The notes: generated from the letters alone by a model not told the origin. A stretch of 64,000 bases of DNA from Acidisphaera sp. (GCA_019240635.1 JAFAYA010000040.1:1-64000); one strand, 5' to 3'; positions 44,853 through 56,523 are shown, numbered from the stretch's first letter. A program made the numbers and translations.

Positions 44853-47800
44853 TCACGCCTCCGGTGATGCCGCCTCCGCCGGTCGCACCCAGACTCCTGG
44901 TCGGGCGGCCAGCGTCGCCGCGACCTCCCGCAAGTAGCGCCTTTGCCGCGCCCGCAGGTCCGGGGCGGCACCGGGCAGGGCGGCAAGATGGGCGTGCATG
45001 CGCGCGATCTCGCGGAGATGCCGTGCCGTCTCCAGCCGACGGGTGGTGCCGGCCTCGTGCCGGCGATGGATGTTCAGCGCCTCCGCGACATAGGCGACGC
45101 TGCCTCCCTGCTTGAGTGCCTCCGAATAAAGGCGCCAATCCCCGGCGAGCCGCCAGCGCGGCAGCTCCGCCGCGCAGCGCCGCAGCGCCTCCAGCAGCGC
45201 GCTGCGGCGCCAGAGCACGCCGCTGACATTGAGGATCAGGTTGCGTTCGGCCAGGAAACGGCGGGCGAAGCCAGCGGCCTCGAACAAGTCGTCATGCGCC
45301 AGCGCGCCGGCGCCGGCGCTCCGCTCGTAGTAGTCGCGGTAGCTCGGCGCGATCGGTCGGTCCTCGGCGTCGATGCTGCGGCTGTCGCAGAAGCCGAGCA
45401 GCGTGTCCGGCGCGCGCGCCAGCGCCTCGGCGAGGCGTTCGAGGAAGCGCGGCTCGCAGGCGTCATCGGCTTCGGCGAGCCAGATGAAGTCGCCGCGCGC
45501 CAGCTCGGCCGCGCGGCGCCACTGCGCGAACACCGAGCCGGAGTTGGTGGCGTTCTCGACGACGGTGATGTCGCGCTCCCATGAGTCCGCGGCCTCCCGC
45601 GCCACGCTGACGCTGCCGTCTGTCGAGGCGTCGTCGAGCACGATGACCTCCAGCACCGGGCAGGTCTGCGCGAAGATCGAGGCGAGCCGGGCCCGCAGGT
45701 AGCGGGCATACTGGTGGCTCAGCACCACCGCGGAGATCGCGGGCAGCCCGGGTCGGGCGAGGCGAAGCAGCGACTCGGCGTACGGCCCGAAGGCGCAGCT
45801 TCGCAGCACCTGCTCCGCCAGGCGCTGCCGCGCTGCCCGCCGCGGCGGCCGGTGTGCCGCCACACGGCGCGCCATGGCCTCGGTGTCGGCGAGCGGAACG
45901 ACCTCGCCGGCCCGGTGCCGGAGCAGCAGCTCGGGTGCGCCGCCGCTCTCGGCGAAAGCCAGCACCGGCGTGCCGACGCTCATCGCCTCGAGCACCGTGG
46001 TCGGCAGTGGGTCCTCGCGGGAGGTCAGCAAGAGCAGGTCGGCGGCGGAGAGCACGTCGCCGACATCCTCCCGCCAGCCGAGCAGGCGGAAGCTGCCGGT
46101 CGCCTCGGCGGCGGCGATCTCGGCGCCGAGATAGGCCTGCATCGCCGGGTCCATCGCACCGGCCCAGGCCAGGTGCACGCGCCGGCCACGTCGGCGGAGC
46201 GCGCGCCAGACCTGCAGGAAGAGGTCGAAGCCCTTGCGCAGATCGGCGTAGCCCATGCCGAGCGCCAGCACGTCCTCCGAACCGAGGCCCCAATGCCGCC
46301 GCAGCCGCGCCCGCGCCTCGGCGGAGAAGGCGGGCTGGCGATAGCAGCCCTGCGCCAGCACCACGGCGCGGGCGGGATCGAGCGGCACCAACGCGGCGAA
46401 CCGGTCGCGCACGCACCCAGCGGCGAATACCACGTGCCGCGCCGCCGCCGCACCCTGCCGCGCCGCCTCGAGCAGCCCGCGCTCCTCGATCAGCCGCGGC
46501 AGCTCGTGCACCAGCAGCGTGGCGGTGATCCCGAGCTTGGCCAGCAACGGGCAGACCTGGGCGGCCGCGCAGGTGTTGACGATCGCCGTGCGAAACCCGG
46601 CGGCGTGCAGCTCTTCGAGGCGGCGGGACGCGTCCGCCGTGTCGCGCGCCACCGTCACCGGCGCGACCGCGGCGTACTCGGCTTCCAGCGCGCCGCCGTC
46701 CAGCAGCAGGAAGCCCACGCGCACGCCGTGCACGCGGCGGAGCTGGCGGCCGAGATGCAGCAGCAGGTGCTGCGAGCCGGCGGGAAACGCGTCGTGGCCG
46801 ATCAGCAGCAGGCCGGCCGCGTTGGCGGGCGAAACCAGTCCCGCGACGGCGCGGCCGGTGGCGTTGAGGAAGGCGGCCCCGAAATGCAGGTCCGGCTCGA
46901 GGTAGGCGCCCTCCGCCCACTCGTTCCACGCGTTGATGCAGACCAGCGCCTCGCCGAAGAACGGCCGCTCCTGCGCCTGGCGCACCAGCCGTTCGAACCA
47001 AGCCTGGTATTTCGCCGGCGTGGCACCATGCACGACCAGCCCCGCACCCTGCCGCCGCGCATCATTGTCCCAGCCAGGAATGGCCGTGCGGATCAGCGGC
47101 CAGGGCGGCGGCGGTGCGGCGAGCGAGGCCGCCGCCAGCGCGTCGTAGTCATAGACCTGCGCCGAGAACTCGTGGTCGAGGATGTGCAGCGCGTCGTTGC
47201 GCGTCGCCAGGCCGTCCACCAGCTTGTGCGGCGGAAACTCGATCGCTGCGTCCATGCCGAACGCCGTCGGGTCGTGGTCGCCGAAACTCTGCGAGGTGAT
47301 GAAGATCGGCTGCTCGCCGTGCGCCGCGTCGAAGCGTGCACGCCAGCGCGCGAGCGTGGCCGCCGGATCGGCCATCAGCCGGGGCCGATAGACCATCAGC
47401 AGCGGCCGGCCGCCGATCCGGATATAGCGCGGATCGGCGAAGTGGCGGGCGAAGGTCGCCAGCAGCGACGGCTCGTCCTCGGCGTGATAGTCCTGCGAGA
47501 CGAGCACCTCCGCTTCGGAGCCGTCCCAGCGCCGCGTCCAGTTCTCGTTCGCCCACATCAGGCAGAACGGAAAGTCGAGCGTGCGGTCGGCAAGGAAAGC
47601 CTCGAGCGGCTTGTCCATCAGCCGCCGCCCGTTGAACCAGTAGAAGTAGAAGACGAAGCCGCCGAGCCCGGCGCCGCGCGCCATGTCGATCTGCCGGCGC
47701 AGCACGCCGGCATCCAGCGTGTAGTGCCCGAGGTCACGCGGAATGCGCGGCTGGTAGTGACCGCCGAAGCGCGGCAGGGCCCGCTGCAGGTTCGTCCACT

Positions 47801-48689
47801 CGGTGAAGCCGCGGCCCCAGAAGCGCTCGTTCTCCGGCACGGGATGGAACTGCGGCAGGTAGTAGGCGAGCACGCGCGCTCGCCGGGGTGCCGACGCGGG
47901 CAGCGGACGGAACTCCTCGAAATCCGGCCCGGGCCGCGTGAAGCGGCGCACCTCGCGCGCGATGCTCGTCTCGTGCTCGGGCATGCAGGGATGCACGCCC
48001 GGCGCGTCCCGGTTGCGCAGGTAGTGCAGCAGCGGGTTCTCGTCCGGCTCGGCCTGAAGGTAGCGCATCCGATAGTAGCGGCTGTCGAACCGGCCCGACG
48101 GGTTGCGCGCCTCGCGGAAGCCCTGGACGAGGTAGTGCTCCATCGGGTCCATGCCGGCATCCGCGACGTCCGGATAGGCGCGCAAGTACCAGGCGGCGTC
48201 GAATTCCGGGATCGGGCTGACCCGTCCGGTTCGGCGCAGCTGCAGGAAGTGCAGCAGGCAACAGGCGTCCTCGGCGAGGCCGTTGGCGGTGCGGTACCAG
48301 GCGGGATCGAAGTGCAGGATCGGGTGCCGGCCTTCCCGCTCGCCGTAGCTGATATAGTGCAGCAGCGGATTGACGCCGAGCTCGCGGACGTCCTGATTGC
48401 AGGCAAGGTAGTAGGCCGGGTCGAAATACAGGTTGGGCCGGTGCCCCATCCGCCAGCCCTGCTCCACGAAGTGGCGGAGCGGATCGGCGCGCACGCCGCG
48501 GTCGGGGTAGGCCGCCTGGTACCAGGGAGCGTCGAACAGGCCGGAGCGCCGCAGCACTTCCACGCCGGCCGCCTGGAAGGCGGTGTCCCAGTCCGGCGCC
48601 TGCCAAGTGCTGGACCGCGATGCGCCGGGCTGGCGCGCGGCCTCGATCCAAGGCTCGGCGGCCTGACTGAGGAAATCGGCGGGGCTCAC
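44853..48689 (-). CDS. Multidomain GH99-like (WbsX) / GT4 / GT2 glycan enzyme, 1278 aa
   Basis: RRARVLAYYLPQFHPVPENERFWGRGFTEWTNL (WbsX); GMGYADLRKGFDLFLQVWRAL...SREDPLPTTVLEAMSVGTPVLAF (GT4); VVLSHQYARYLRARLASIFAQTCPVLEVIVLDDASTDGS (GT2). Confidence 0.92.
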   Translation of the reverse strand: MSPADFLSQAAEPWIEAARQPGASRSSTWQAPDWDTAFQAAGVEVLRRSGLFDAPWYQAAYPDRGVRADPLRHFVEQGWRMGHRPNLYFDPAYYLACNQDVRELGVNPLLHYISYGEREGRHPILHFDPAWYRTANGLAEDACCLLHFLQLRRTGRVSPIPEFDAAWYLRAYPDVADAGMDPMEHYLVQGFREARNPSGRFDSRYYRMRYLQAEPDENPLLHYLRNRDAPGVHPCMPEHETSIAREVRRFTRPGPDFEEFRPLPASAPRRARVLAYYLPQFHPVPENERFWGRGFTEWTNLQRALPRFGGHYQPRIPRDLGHYTLDAGVLRRQIDMARGAGLGGFVFYFYWFNGRRLMDKPLEAFLADRTLDFPFCLMWANENWTRRWDGSEAEVLVSQDYHAEDEPSLLATFARHFADPRYIRIGGRPLLMVYRPRLMADPAATLARWRARFDAAHGEQPIFITSQSFGDHDPTAFGMDAAIEFPPHKLVDGLATRNDALHILDHEFSAQVYDYDALAAASLAAPPPPWPLIRTAIPGWDNDARRQGAGLVVHGATPAKYQAWFERLVRQAQERPFFGEALVCINAWNEWAEGAYLEPDLHFGAAFLNATGRAVAGLVSPANAAGLLLIGHDAFPAGSQHLLLHLGRQLRRVHGVRVGFLLLDGGALEAEYAAVAPVTVARDTADASRRLEELHAAGFRTAIVNTCAAAQVCPLLAKLGITATLLVHELPRLIEERGLLEAARQGAAAARHVVFAAGCVRDRFAALVPLDPARAVVLAQGCYRQPAFSAEARARLRRHWGLGSEDVLALGMGYADLRKGFDLFLQVWRALRRRGRRVHLAWAGAMDPAMQAYLGAEIAAAEATGSFRLLGWREDVGDVLSAADLLLLTSREDPLPTTVLEAMSVGTPVLAFAESGGAPELLLRHRAGEVVPLADTEAMARRVAAHRPPRRAARQRLAEQVLRSCAFGPYAESLLRLARPGLPAISAVVLSHQYARYLRARLASIFAQTCPVLEVIVLDDASTDGSVSVAREAADSWERDITVVENATNSGSVFAQWRRAAELARGDFIWLAEADDACEPRFLERLAEALARAPDTLLGFCDSRSIDAEDRPIAPSYRDYYERSAGAGALAHDDLFEAAGFARRFLAERNLILNVSGVLWRRSALLEALRRCAAELPRWRLAGDWRLYSEALKQGGSVAYVAEALNIHRRHEAGTTRRLETARHLREIARMHAHLAALPGAAPDLRARQRRYLREVAATLAARPGVWVRPAEAASPEA

Positions 48690-48911
48690 AACACGCTGCG
48701 GAAGCGGCCAGACGTCATCTTAAAAACAACCAAAGGTTGTCCAAAGTTCTCGGTATTTTACGCTGCGGGCGAACTCTTTGCCAATGGCTTTGTAACCATT
48801 GATGCTCAGGTGGGCAAAGATGACCGAGGCCGAGGTTCGTCCAGCCTACCCCCGCGGCGGGGGTGCGACCCCAGCCGAAGCTGCCCTCTCCACCCAGGCC
48901 GTTGAATTCCC

Positions 48912-48939
48912 TTGACTTCCGGGACCCAACGCCTATCTG
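48912..48939 (+). promoter_or_regulatory. Candidate sigma70 promoter for rpsA (TTGACT-N16-TATCTG)
   Basis: Read directly upstream of the rpsA leader. Confidence 0.5.
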
Positions 48940-49107
48940 TCGCAGTACCCACCGGCCCGGTTGAACCGGGCCACTGAACCGCTGTACGGTCCGGACAATG
49001 CAACCCGGCCCGCCGTTTTTCGCGGGCAAGCCGTGCTTCGGCAAACGGAGCGCGCAAACAGCGGCGTTTGGGCCCCCGACGCCGCCTTTGAGGACACACC
49101 GACCCAC

Positions 49108-50847
49108 ATGTCAGCTAGTGCCGCCACCCGCGTGGCCCCCCACGCTGCTACCGACCCCGGCGAGGACTTCTCCGCCCTGCTCGAAGAGACGCTGGGGCGC
49201 GATTCCGGCTTCGACGGCTCCGTCGTCACCGGCCGTATCGTCCGCCTCACCGACGACTATGCGATCGTCGATGTCGGCCTGAAGAGCGAAGGCCGCGTCG
49301 CGCTCAAGGAATTCGGTCCGCCCGGCAGCAAGCCGGAGATCAAGCCCGGAGACACCGTCGAACTCTACGTCGAGCGCTACGAGGATCGCGATGGCTCGAT
49401 CGTGCTGTCGCGCGAGAAGGCACGCCGCGAGGAGGCCTGGACCAATCTTGAACGCGCCTTCGAAGGCAACCAGCGCGTCAACGGCTCGATCTACGGTCGG
49501 GTCAAGGGCGGCTTCACCGTCGATCTCGGCGGCGCGGTTGCCTTCCTGCCGGGCAGCCAAGTCGACATCCGCCCGGTGCGCGACGTCGGCCCGCTGATGG
49601 GCACGCCGCAGCCCTTCCAGATCCTGAAGATGGATCGCGCCCGCGGCAATATCGTCGTCTCCCGCCGCGCCGTGCTCGAGGAAACCCGCGCCGAGCAGCG
49701 CAGCGAGCTGATCCAGGGTCTCAAGGAAGGCATGATCCTGGACGGCGTGGTCAAGAACATCACCGACTACGGCGCCTTCGTCGATCTCGGCGGCGTCGAC
49801 GGACTGCTGCATGTCACCGATATCGCCTGGAAGCGCATCAATCATCCCTCGGAGGCGCTGCAGATCGGCCAGCAGGTGAAAGTGCAGGTGATCCGCTTCA
49901 ACCCGGAAACCCAGCGCATCAGCCTCGGCATGAAGCAACTCGAGGCCGACCCATGGGAGGGTGTGGCGGCGAAGTACCCCGCCGGCGCCAAGTACACCGG
50001 CCGCGTCACCAACATTACCGACTACGGCGCGTTCGTGGAGCTGGAGCCCGGCGTCGAGGGCCTCGTGCACGTGTCGGAGATGTCGTGGACCAAGAAGAAC
50101 GTGCATCCGGGAAAAATCGTCGCGACCTCCCAGGAGGTCGAGGTGATGGTGCTCGACGTGGATTCCGGCAAACGCCGCATCTCGCTCGGCCTGAAGCAGG
50201 TGCAGGGCAATCCCTGGGAGCAGTTCGTCGACCAGCATCCGATCGGCTCAGTGGTCGAGGGCGAGATCCGCAACATGACGGAGTTCGGCCTGTTCATCGG
50301 CCTGTCGGTGGACATCGACGGCATGGTGCACATGTCCGACCTGTCCTGGGACGAGTCCGGCGAGACCGCGATGGCCAGGTACAACAAGGGCGACGTGGTC
50401 AAGGCCAAGGTGCTGGATGTCGACGTCGAGAAGGAGCGGATCAGCCTCGGCATCAAGCAGCTACAGGACGACCCGGCGGCCGACGTGCTCAGCCGCGTGC
50501 ACAAGGGCGACATCGTCACCTGCGTGGTGACGGCGGTGCAGAGCAACGGCATCGAGGTGAAGGTGGACGAGGTACTGACCGGCTTTATCCGCCGCGCCGA
50601 GCTGGCGCGCGACAAGGGCGACCAGCGGCCCGACCGCTTTGCCGTGGGTGAGAAGGTGGACGCCAAGATCACGGCGATCGACCGGGCGGCGCGCAAGCTT
50701 TCGCTCACCGTCAAGGGCAAGGAGATGGATGAGGAGAAGCAGGCGATGGTGGAGTACGGCTCGTCCGACTCCGGCGCCTCGCTCGGCGACATCCTCGGCG
50801 CGGCGATCCGCCGGCGCAATCAGCAGGCGCAGCAGGAGAACAGCTGA
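49108..50847 (+). CDS. rpsA: 30S ribosomal protein S1
   Basis: Multiple S1 repeats (GSIYGRVKGGFTVDLGGAVAFLPGSQVD; GVVKNITDYGAFVDLGGVDGLLHVTDIAWKRINHPSE); start MSASAATRV chosen at 49108. Confidence 0.96.
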   Translation: MSASAATRVAPHAATDPGEDFSALLEETLGRDSGFDGSVVTGRIVRLTDDYAIVDVGLKSEGRVALKEFGPPGSKPEIKPGDTVELYVERYEDRDGSIVLSREKARREEAWTNLERAFEGNQRVNGSIYGRVKGGFTVDLGGAVAFLPGSQVDIRPVRDVGPLMGTPQPFQILKMDRARGNIVVSRRAVLEETRAEQRSELIQGLKEGMILDGVVKNITDYGAFVDLGGVDGLLHVTDIAWKRINHPSEALQIGQQVKVQVIRFNPETQRISLGMKQLEADPWEGVAAKYPAGAKYTGRVTNITDYGAFVELEPGVEGLVHVSEMSWTKKNVHPGKIVATSQEVEVMVLDVDSGKRRISLGLKQVQGNPWEQFVDQHPIGSVVEGEIRNMTEFGLFIGLSVDIDGMVHMSDLSWDESGETAMARYNKGDVVKAKVLDVDVEKERISLGIKQLQDDPAADVLSRVHKGDIVTCVVTAVQSNGIEVKVDEVLTGFIRRAELARDKGDQRPDRFAVGEKVDAKITAIDRAARKLSLTVKGKEMDEEKQAMVEYGSSDSGASLGDILGAAIRRRNQQAQQENS

Positions 50848-50868
50848 TCTTTGTCGGGCGACAAAAAA

Positions 50869-50996
50869 GGCCAGGGGGCTCTGCCCCCTGGACCCCCGGC
50901 AAAGGCAGAGCCTTTGCAATCCTCGATTTAAGTGAAGGGGTCTGGGGCTCGGCCCCAGCGGGGGTCCAGGGGGCGGAGCCCCTGGCCTTCCTTTCG
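50869..50996. repeat. Inverted pair of G-rich intergenic repeats (copies 2a and 2b)
   Basis: GGCCAGGGGGCTCTGCCCCCTGGACCCCC ... GGGGGTCCAGGGGGCGGAGCCCCTGGCC; plus GCAAAGGC-AGA-GCCTTTGC. Confidence 0.75.
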
Positions 50997-51916
50997 TGAG
51001 CCTCGAAACCGACCTTCTGCTGGACCGGCGGCGCCTGAAACGCCGCCTGATCTTCTGGCGCGTGCTGGCCGTGGTTGCAGTCTGCGCCGCCCTGATCGTT
51101 GCAGTCGGCCGCGCGCCGCTGCCCGGGCTGGCGGGCCGGCACATCGCCCGTCTCAACGTCAGCGGCATCATCACCGAAGACCGCAAGCTGACCGAGGCGG
51201 TCGCGGCACTGGCGAAAGATGCGCGCGTCGCCGCGCTGATCGTCACCATCGACAGCCCCGGCGGCTCCGTCTCCGGCGGCGAAAGCCTGCACGACGCGAT
51301 CGCCGAGGTGGCGGCGAACAAGCCGGTCGCGGCGGTGATGGCGGGCGTCGCGGCCTCGGCCGGCTACATGGTCGCCGTGCCGGCGCAGCGCATCTTTGCG
51401 CGCAGCGCCACGCTGACCGGCTCGATCGGCGTGCTGCTGCAGACCGGCGAGGCGTCCGGCCTGCTCTCGCGCCTGGGCATCACCACGGACGCGATCGTCT
51501 CCGGCCCGCTGAAGGATCAGCCGAGCTTCACCGCCCCGCTCTCATCGGAAGGCCGGCAGTATCTGCAAGGGCTGGTCACGGACATGTACGACCAGTTCGT
51601 GACGATGGTGGCGGAAGGCCGGCACATGGACCCCGCCCGGGTGCGCGCGCTGGCCGACGGGCGCGCCTATACCGGGCGGCAGGCGCTGCAGCTCGGTCTG
51701 GTCGATGCGATCGGCGGCGAGACGGAGGCGCGGGACTGGCTCGCCGGCAAGGGCGTCTCGCGCGACCTGCCGGTGCGCGATGTCAGCACACGCGGCCTGC
51801 TCGAGCGCACCTTCGGCGCGAGCCTCGGTGCAGGGCTGGCCGACGTGCTGAAAAGCCTTCTTGGCCAAGGGCTTACGCTTGACGGGGCGTGGGCGCTCTG
51901 GCAGCCTCGGCAATAG
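50996..51916 (+). CDS. sppA: Signal peptide peptidase SppA (GTG start)
   Basis: [55 protein letters not shown]. Confidence 0.93.
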   Translation: MSLETDLLLDRRRLKRRLIFWRVLAVVAVCAALIVAVGRAPLPGLAGRHIARLNVSGIITEDRKLTEAVAALAKDARVAALIVTIDSPGGSVSGGESLHDAIAEVAANKPVAAVMAGVAASAGYMVAVPAQRIFARSATLTGSIGVLLQTGEASGLLSRLGITTDAIVSGPLKDQPSFTAPLSSEGRQYLQGLVTDMYDQFVTMVAEGRHMDPARVRALADGRAYTGRQALQLGLVDAIGGETEARDWLAGKGVSRDLPVRDVSTRGLLERTFGASLGAGLADVLKSLLGQGLTLDGAWALWQPRQ

Positions 51917-51963
51917 ACGGGGGACCGGGCCCGGACGAGCGTGCGGGCCTGGGCGCGGGGGCC

Positions 51964-52281
51964 ATGACCAAGTCGGAACTGATCGCCGAGCTTGCGGCCG
52001 CCAATCCGCATCTGCTCGCGCGCGACGTGGAAGTGATCGTGGGCACGATCTTCGACGAGATCACGACGGCGCTGGCGCACGGCGCACGGGTGGAGCTGCG
52101 CGGCTTCGGCGCCTTCACAGTCAAGCGCCGCGACGCGCGCACCGGGCGTAACCCGCGCACCGGGGAGGCGGTGCCGGTCGGCGAGAAGGCGGTGCCGTTC
52201 TTCAAGGCCGGCAAGGAGCTGCGCGAGCGGGTCAACCGCGGCAAGCCGGCGCGGGCCGCCGGCGACCGCGTCCGCGTCTGA
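51964..52281 (+). CDS. ihfB: Integration host factor subunit beta
   Basis: [68 protein letters not shown]. Confidence 0.93.
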   Translation: MTKSELIAELAAANPHLLARDVEVIVGTIFDEITTALAHGARVELRGFGAFTVKRRDARTGRNPRTGEAVPVGEKAVPFFKAGKELRERVNRGKPARAAGDRVRV

Positions 52282-52289
52282 GGCCACGC

Positions 52290-52610
52290 ATGCTGCGCCT
52301 GTTGCTCGCGGTCCCGCTCCTGGTGCTGCTCGTGCTGTTCGCGCTGTCGAACACCGCGCCGGTGCGCATCGGCCTCTGGCCGACCGATCTCGGCCTCGTC
52401 GCGCCGCTTTCCGTGGCGATCCTGATGGCCGTGGCCGCCGGCTTGCTGGCCGGCGCGCTCCTCACCTGGTTCGGCGCGCTCGCCCAGCGCCGGCGCGCTC
52501 GCCGGGCGGAAGCCCGCGTCCGGGCGCTCGACGCCGAGATCGAGGGCCTGCGCGCCCGCCTGCAGCCTCCCCCGACCCTGCCTCCCCCGACCCTGCCGCC
52601 GCCGGCGTGA
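52290..52610 (+). CDS. LapA-domain (DUF1049) membrane protein
   Basis: LLVLFALSNTAPVRIGLWPTDLGLVAPLSVAILMAVAAGLLAGALLTW. Confidence 0.85.
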   Translation: MLRLLLAVPLLVLLVLFALSNTAPVRIGLWPTDLGLVAPLSVAILMAVAAGLLAGALLTWFGALAQRRRARRAEARVRALDAEIEGLRARLQPPPTLPPPTLPPPA

Positions 52611-52637
52611 CGCGGTCGGTGCGGCCGACGCGGAGGG

Positions 52638-53690
52638 CTACAGGATGTCGTCGCGGATGCACGCCTTGGCGTGGCCGGGTGCCACCTCCCGCAGCAGCGG
52701 CACCTGCACGGCACAGGCGGCGAGGACGTGCGGGCAGCGGGTGCGGAAGACGCAGCCGGAGGGCGGCGCGAGCGGGCTCGGGATTTCGCCGGCCAGTCCG
52801 GGTCGGGTCGCCCGGCGCGCGGGATCCGGCTCCGGCACCGCTTCCAACAGGGCGGCGGTATAGGGATGGCGCGGGCGGCAGTAGAGGGCCTCTCGCGGGG
52901 CAATCTCCATAAGCCGTCCGAGATACAGCACCGCCACGCGGTTGCTCACGTGCCGCACCACCGCCAGATCGTGCGCGATGAACAGCATGGTCAGCCCGAG
53001 CGATTGCCGGAGGTCCAGCAGCAGGTTCAGCACCTGCGCCTGCACCGAGACGTCGAGCGCCGAGACCGGCTCGTCGGCGATCACCAGCTCCGGCCCGACC
53101 GCAAGCGCGCGGGCGATGCCGATGCGCTGGCGTTGGCCGCCGGAGAATTCGTGGGGATAGCGGTCCATCGCGTCCTCGGGCAGGCCGACCTGGCGCAGCA
53201 TGTTCGCGACGCGCTCCGGCCGGTCGCGCCGGCTGCCGATGGCGTGGATCGCGAACGCCTCGCCGACGATGTCGCGTACCGTCAGCCGCGGGTTGAGGCT
53301 GGAATAGGGGTCCTGGAAGATCATCTGCATGCGCCTGCGATGGCGGCGCAGCGCGGCGCGCGGCAGATGGGTGATATCCTGGCCGTCGAAGCGCACGGCG
53401 CCGGCGCTCGGCTCGACCAGGCGAAGGATGGCGCGGCCGACGGTGGTCTTGCCGCTGCCGGATTCGCCGACGAGCCCCAACACCTCGCCGCGGCCGACGC
53501 TGAGGCTCAGCTCGCGCACCGCGCGCAGCGCCGGGACGGCACCGCCGAACCAACGGCGCTGCGGCGCGAACGTCACCTCGAGCGCCCGCAGCTCGACGAG
53601 AGCGTGATCGCCGGAGGTGGAAACACCGGAGGCGTGAATCACGCTATCAACGAAGGCATGGAGCCGGACGGGTGGGCGCAAGCGACCCAT
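52638..53690 (-). CDS. Peptide-type ABC transporter ATP-binding protein (DppF-like)
   Basis: [53 protein letters not shown]-terminal oligo/HPY region. Confidence 0.95.
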   Translation of the reverse strand: MGRLRPPVRLHAFVDSVIHASGVSTSGDHALVELRALEVTFAPQRRWFGGAVPALRAVRELSLSVGRGEVLGLVGESGSGKTTVGRAILRLVEPSAGAVRFDGQDITHLPRAALRRHRRRMQMIFQDPYSSLNPRLTVRDIVGEAFAIHAIGSRRDRPERVANMLRQVGLPEDAMDRYPHEFSGGQRQRIGIARALAVGPELVIADEPVSALDVSVQAQVLNLLLDLRQSLGLTMLFIAHDLAVVRHVSNRVAVLYLGRLMEIAPREALYCRPRHPYTAALLEAVPEPDPARRATRPGLAGEIPSPLAPPSGCVFRTRCPHVLAACAVQVPLLREVAPGHAKACIRDDIL

Positions 53691-53708
53691 CCGGCGCGAG
53701 CGGCGCGC

Positions 53709-54706
<998 letters not shown>

Positions 54707-54710
<4 letters not shown>

Positions 54711-55582
54711 GTGAGACGCCGGAGCCGCGGATCGAGCGCGTCGCGCAGCCCGTCGCCGACCGCCTGCAGCGCCAGCACGGTCGCCACCATGCACAGGCCG
54801 GGGGCAAAGATCAGCCAGTCGGCGCGACCGATATACTGCTGGCCGCCGGCGATCATGTTGCCCCAGCTCGGGCTGGTCGGCGGCACCCCGGCGCCGAGGA
54901 ACGACAGACCCGCCTCGGTCAGGATCGTCGCGGCGAAGGTGAAGGTGCACTGCACGAGCAGCGGCGACAGCAGGTTGGGCAGCAGATGCACGCGCATGAC
55001 CCGCCAGTCCCCCGCACCGAGCGCCTCGGCCGCCTCGACGAACTGCAATTCGCGCAGCACCAGCGTGCCGCCGCGGACCACGCGGGCGACGCGCGGCGTG
55101 TAGACCGCGCCGAGTGCCACCACCACGTCGTAGAGCGAGGCGCCGAGTGCCGCCATCAGCGCGATGGCCAGCAGGATATCGGGAAACGCCATCATGGCGT
55201 CGGTGACGCGCATCAGGAAGCCGTCGAGGCGACGGACATAGCCGGCGGTGATGCCGACGATCGTGCCGGCGAGGCCGGAGAGCGCCACCACGAGCAGGCC
55301 GATCGTCAGCGAGATCCGCGCGCCGTACATGCATCGGGCGAGCACGTCGCGGCCGAATTCGTCCGACCCAAGCAGGTGCGCGGCCGAGGGCGGAGCGAGG
55401 CGGTGGACGATGTCCATGCGCTGCGGCGCATACGGCACGAGCCAGGGTGCCGCCGCCGCGGCGATCAGCACCCCTGCCAGGACCAGCATGCCGAACAGTG
55501 CAAGCCGCCGCCGCACCAGGCGGCGCAGCAGTTCGCGAAGCGGTGCCGCGCGGGCCGGCGCTCGCGCGATCATGCCGGACAT
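54707..55582 (-). CDS. ABC transporter permease (DppC-like)
   Basis: [55 protein letters not shown]. Confidence 0.93.
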
Positions 55583-56523
55583 CAGTAGCGCACCCGGGGG
55601 TCGAGCGCCGCGTACAGCAGGTCGACGGCGAGATTGATCAGCACGTAGGCGCCGGAGATCACCAGCAGCGCGCCCTGGATCACCGGATAGTCCCGCCGCA
55701 GCACCGCCGAGACCACGAGGTTGCCGATGCCGGGCAAGCCGAACACCGTCTCGGTGACGATCGCGCCGCCGATCAGCCCCGCGACGGTGAGGCCGAGCAC
55801 CGTCAGTACCTGCGTCCGCGCGTTGCGGAAGGCGTGCTTCATGATGACCGCGCCGGGCCCGAGCCCCTTTGCGCGCGCGGTGCGCACGTAGTCCTCGCCG
55901 AGCACGTCCAGCATGCTGGCGCGGGTGAAGCGGACGATCAGCGCGGAGTTCGGTATGCCGACTGCGATCGCCGGCAGGATCAGGTAGCGCAGATGCGCGA
56001 GCGGGCCCGCGCCCGGCGGCCCGTATCCGGCGACCGGCAGCACGTGCCAGCGCACGGCGAAATACTCGATGAGCGTCAGCCCGACCCAGAAGCTCGGCAG
56101 GCTTGCAGCGGTCATCGCGAGCCCGGTCGCCGCCTGGTCGAGCAGGCTGCCCCGCCGGACCGCGGCGAGCACGCCGACCGGCACGCCGAGCCCCACGGCG
56201 ATGGCCGCGGCGATCGCCGTGAGCTGCAGCGTCAACGGCGCGCGCTGCGCGAGTGCCGCGGTGACGCTCTGGTCGAGGAAGATGGATTGGCCGAGCCGAA
56301 GCCCGGCGGCCGCCCGCATGAAGCTCAGATACTGCACCGGAAGCGACGCATCGAGACCGAGCCGCGCGCGCAGCGCGGCGACGTCCGCGGCGGTGGCGGA
56401 AGGGCCGAGCATCACCGCCGCCGGATCGCCGGGAATCACATGCGCGATCACGAACACCACTGACGCGACCAGGAACATCACGACGAGCATGCCGGCCAGG
56501 CGCCGCAGCATGAAGCGCGTCAC
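55582..56523 (-). CDS. ABC transporter permease (DppB-like)
   Basis: [66 protein letters not shown]. Confidence 0.93.
   Translation of the reverse strand: MTRFMLRRLAGMLVVMFLVASVVFVIAHVIPGDPAAVMLGPSATAADVAALRARLGLDASLPVQYLSFMRAAAGLRLGQSIFLDQSVTAALAQRAPLTLQLTAIAAAIAVGLGVPVGVLAAVRRGSLLDQAATGLAMTAASLPSFWVGLTLIEYFAVRWHVLPVAGYGPPGAGPLAHLRYLILPAIAVGIPNSALIVRFTRASMLDVLGEDYVRTARAKGLGPGAVIMKHAFRNARTQVLTVLGLTVAGLIGGAIVTETVFGLPGIGNLVVSAVLRRDYPVIQGALLVISGAYVLINLAVDLLYAALDPRVRY

Noticed and set aside
45714-48905. 1063-aa plus-strand ORF antisense to the GH99/GT fusion
   Set aside because: Arg/Gln/His-rich shadow translation typical of the antisense frame in a high-GC gene; no recognisable domain, while the opposite strand encodes clear domains.
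52560-52610. Duplicated CCTCCCCCGACCCTG at the end of the LapA-domain gene
   Set aside because: Simple two-copy repeat encoding PPPTLPPPTLPPP; common low-complexity tail.
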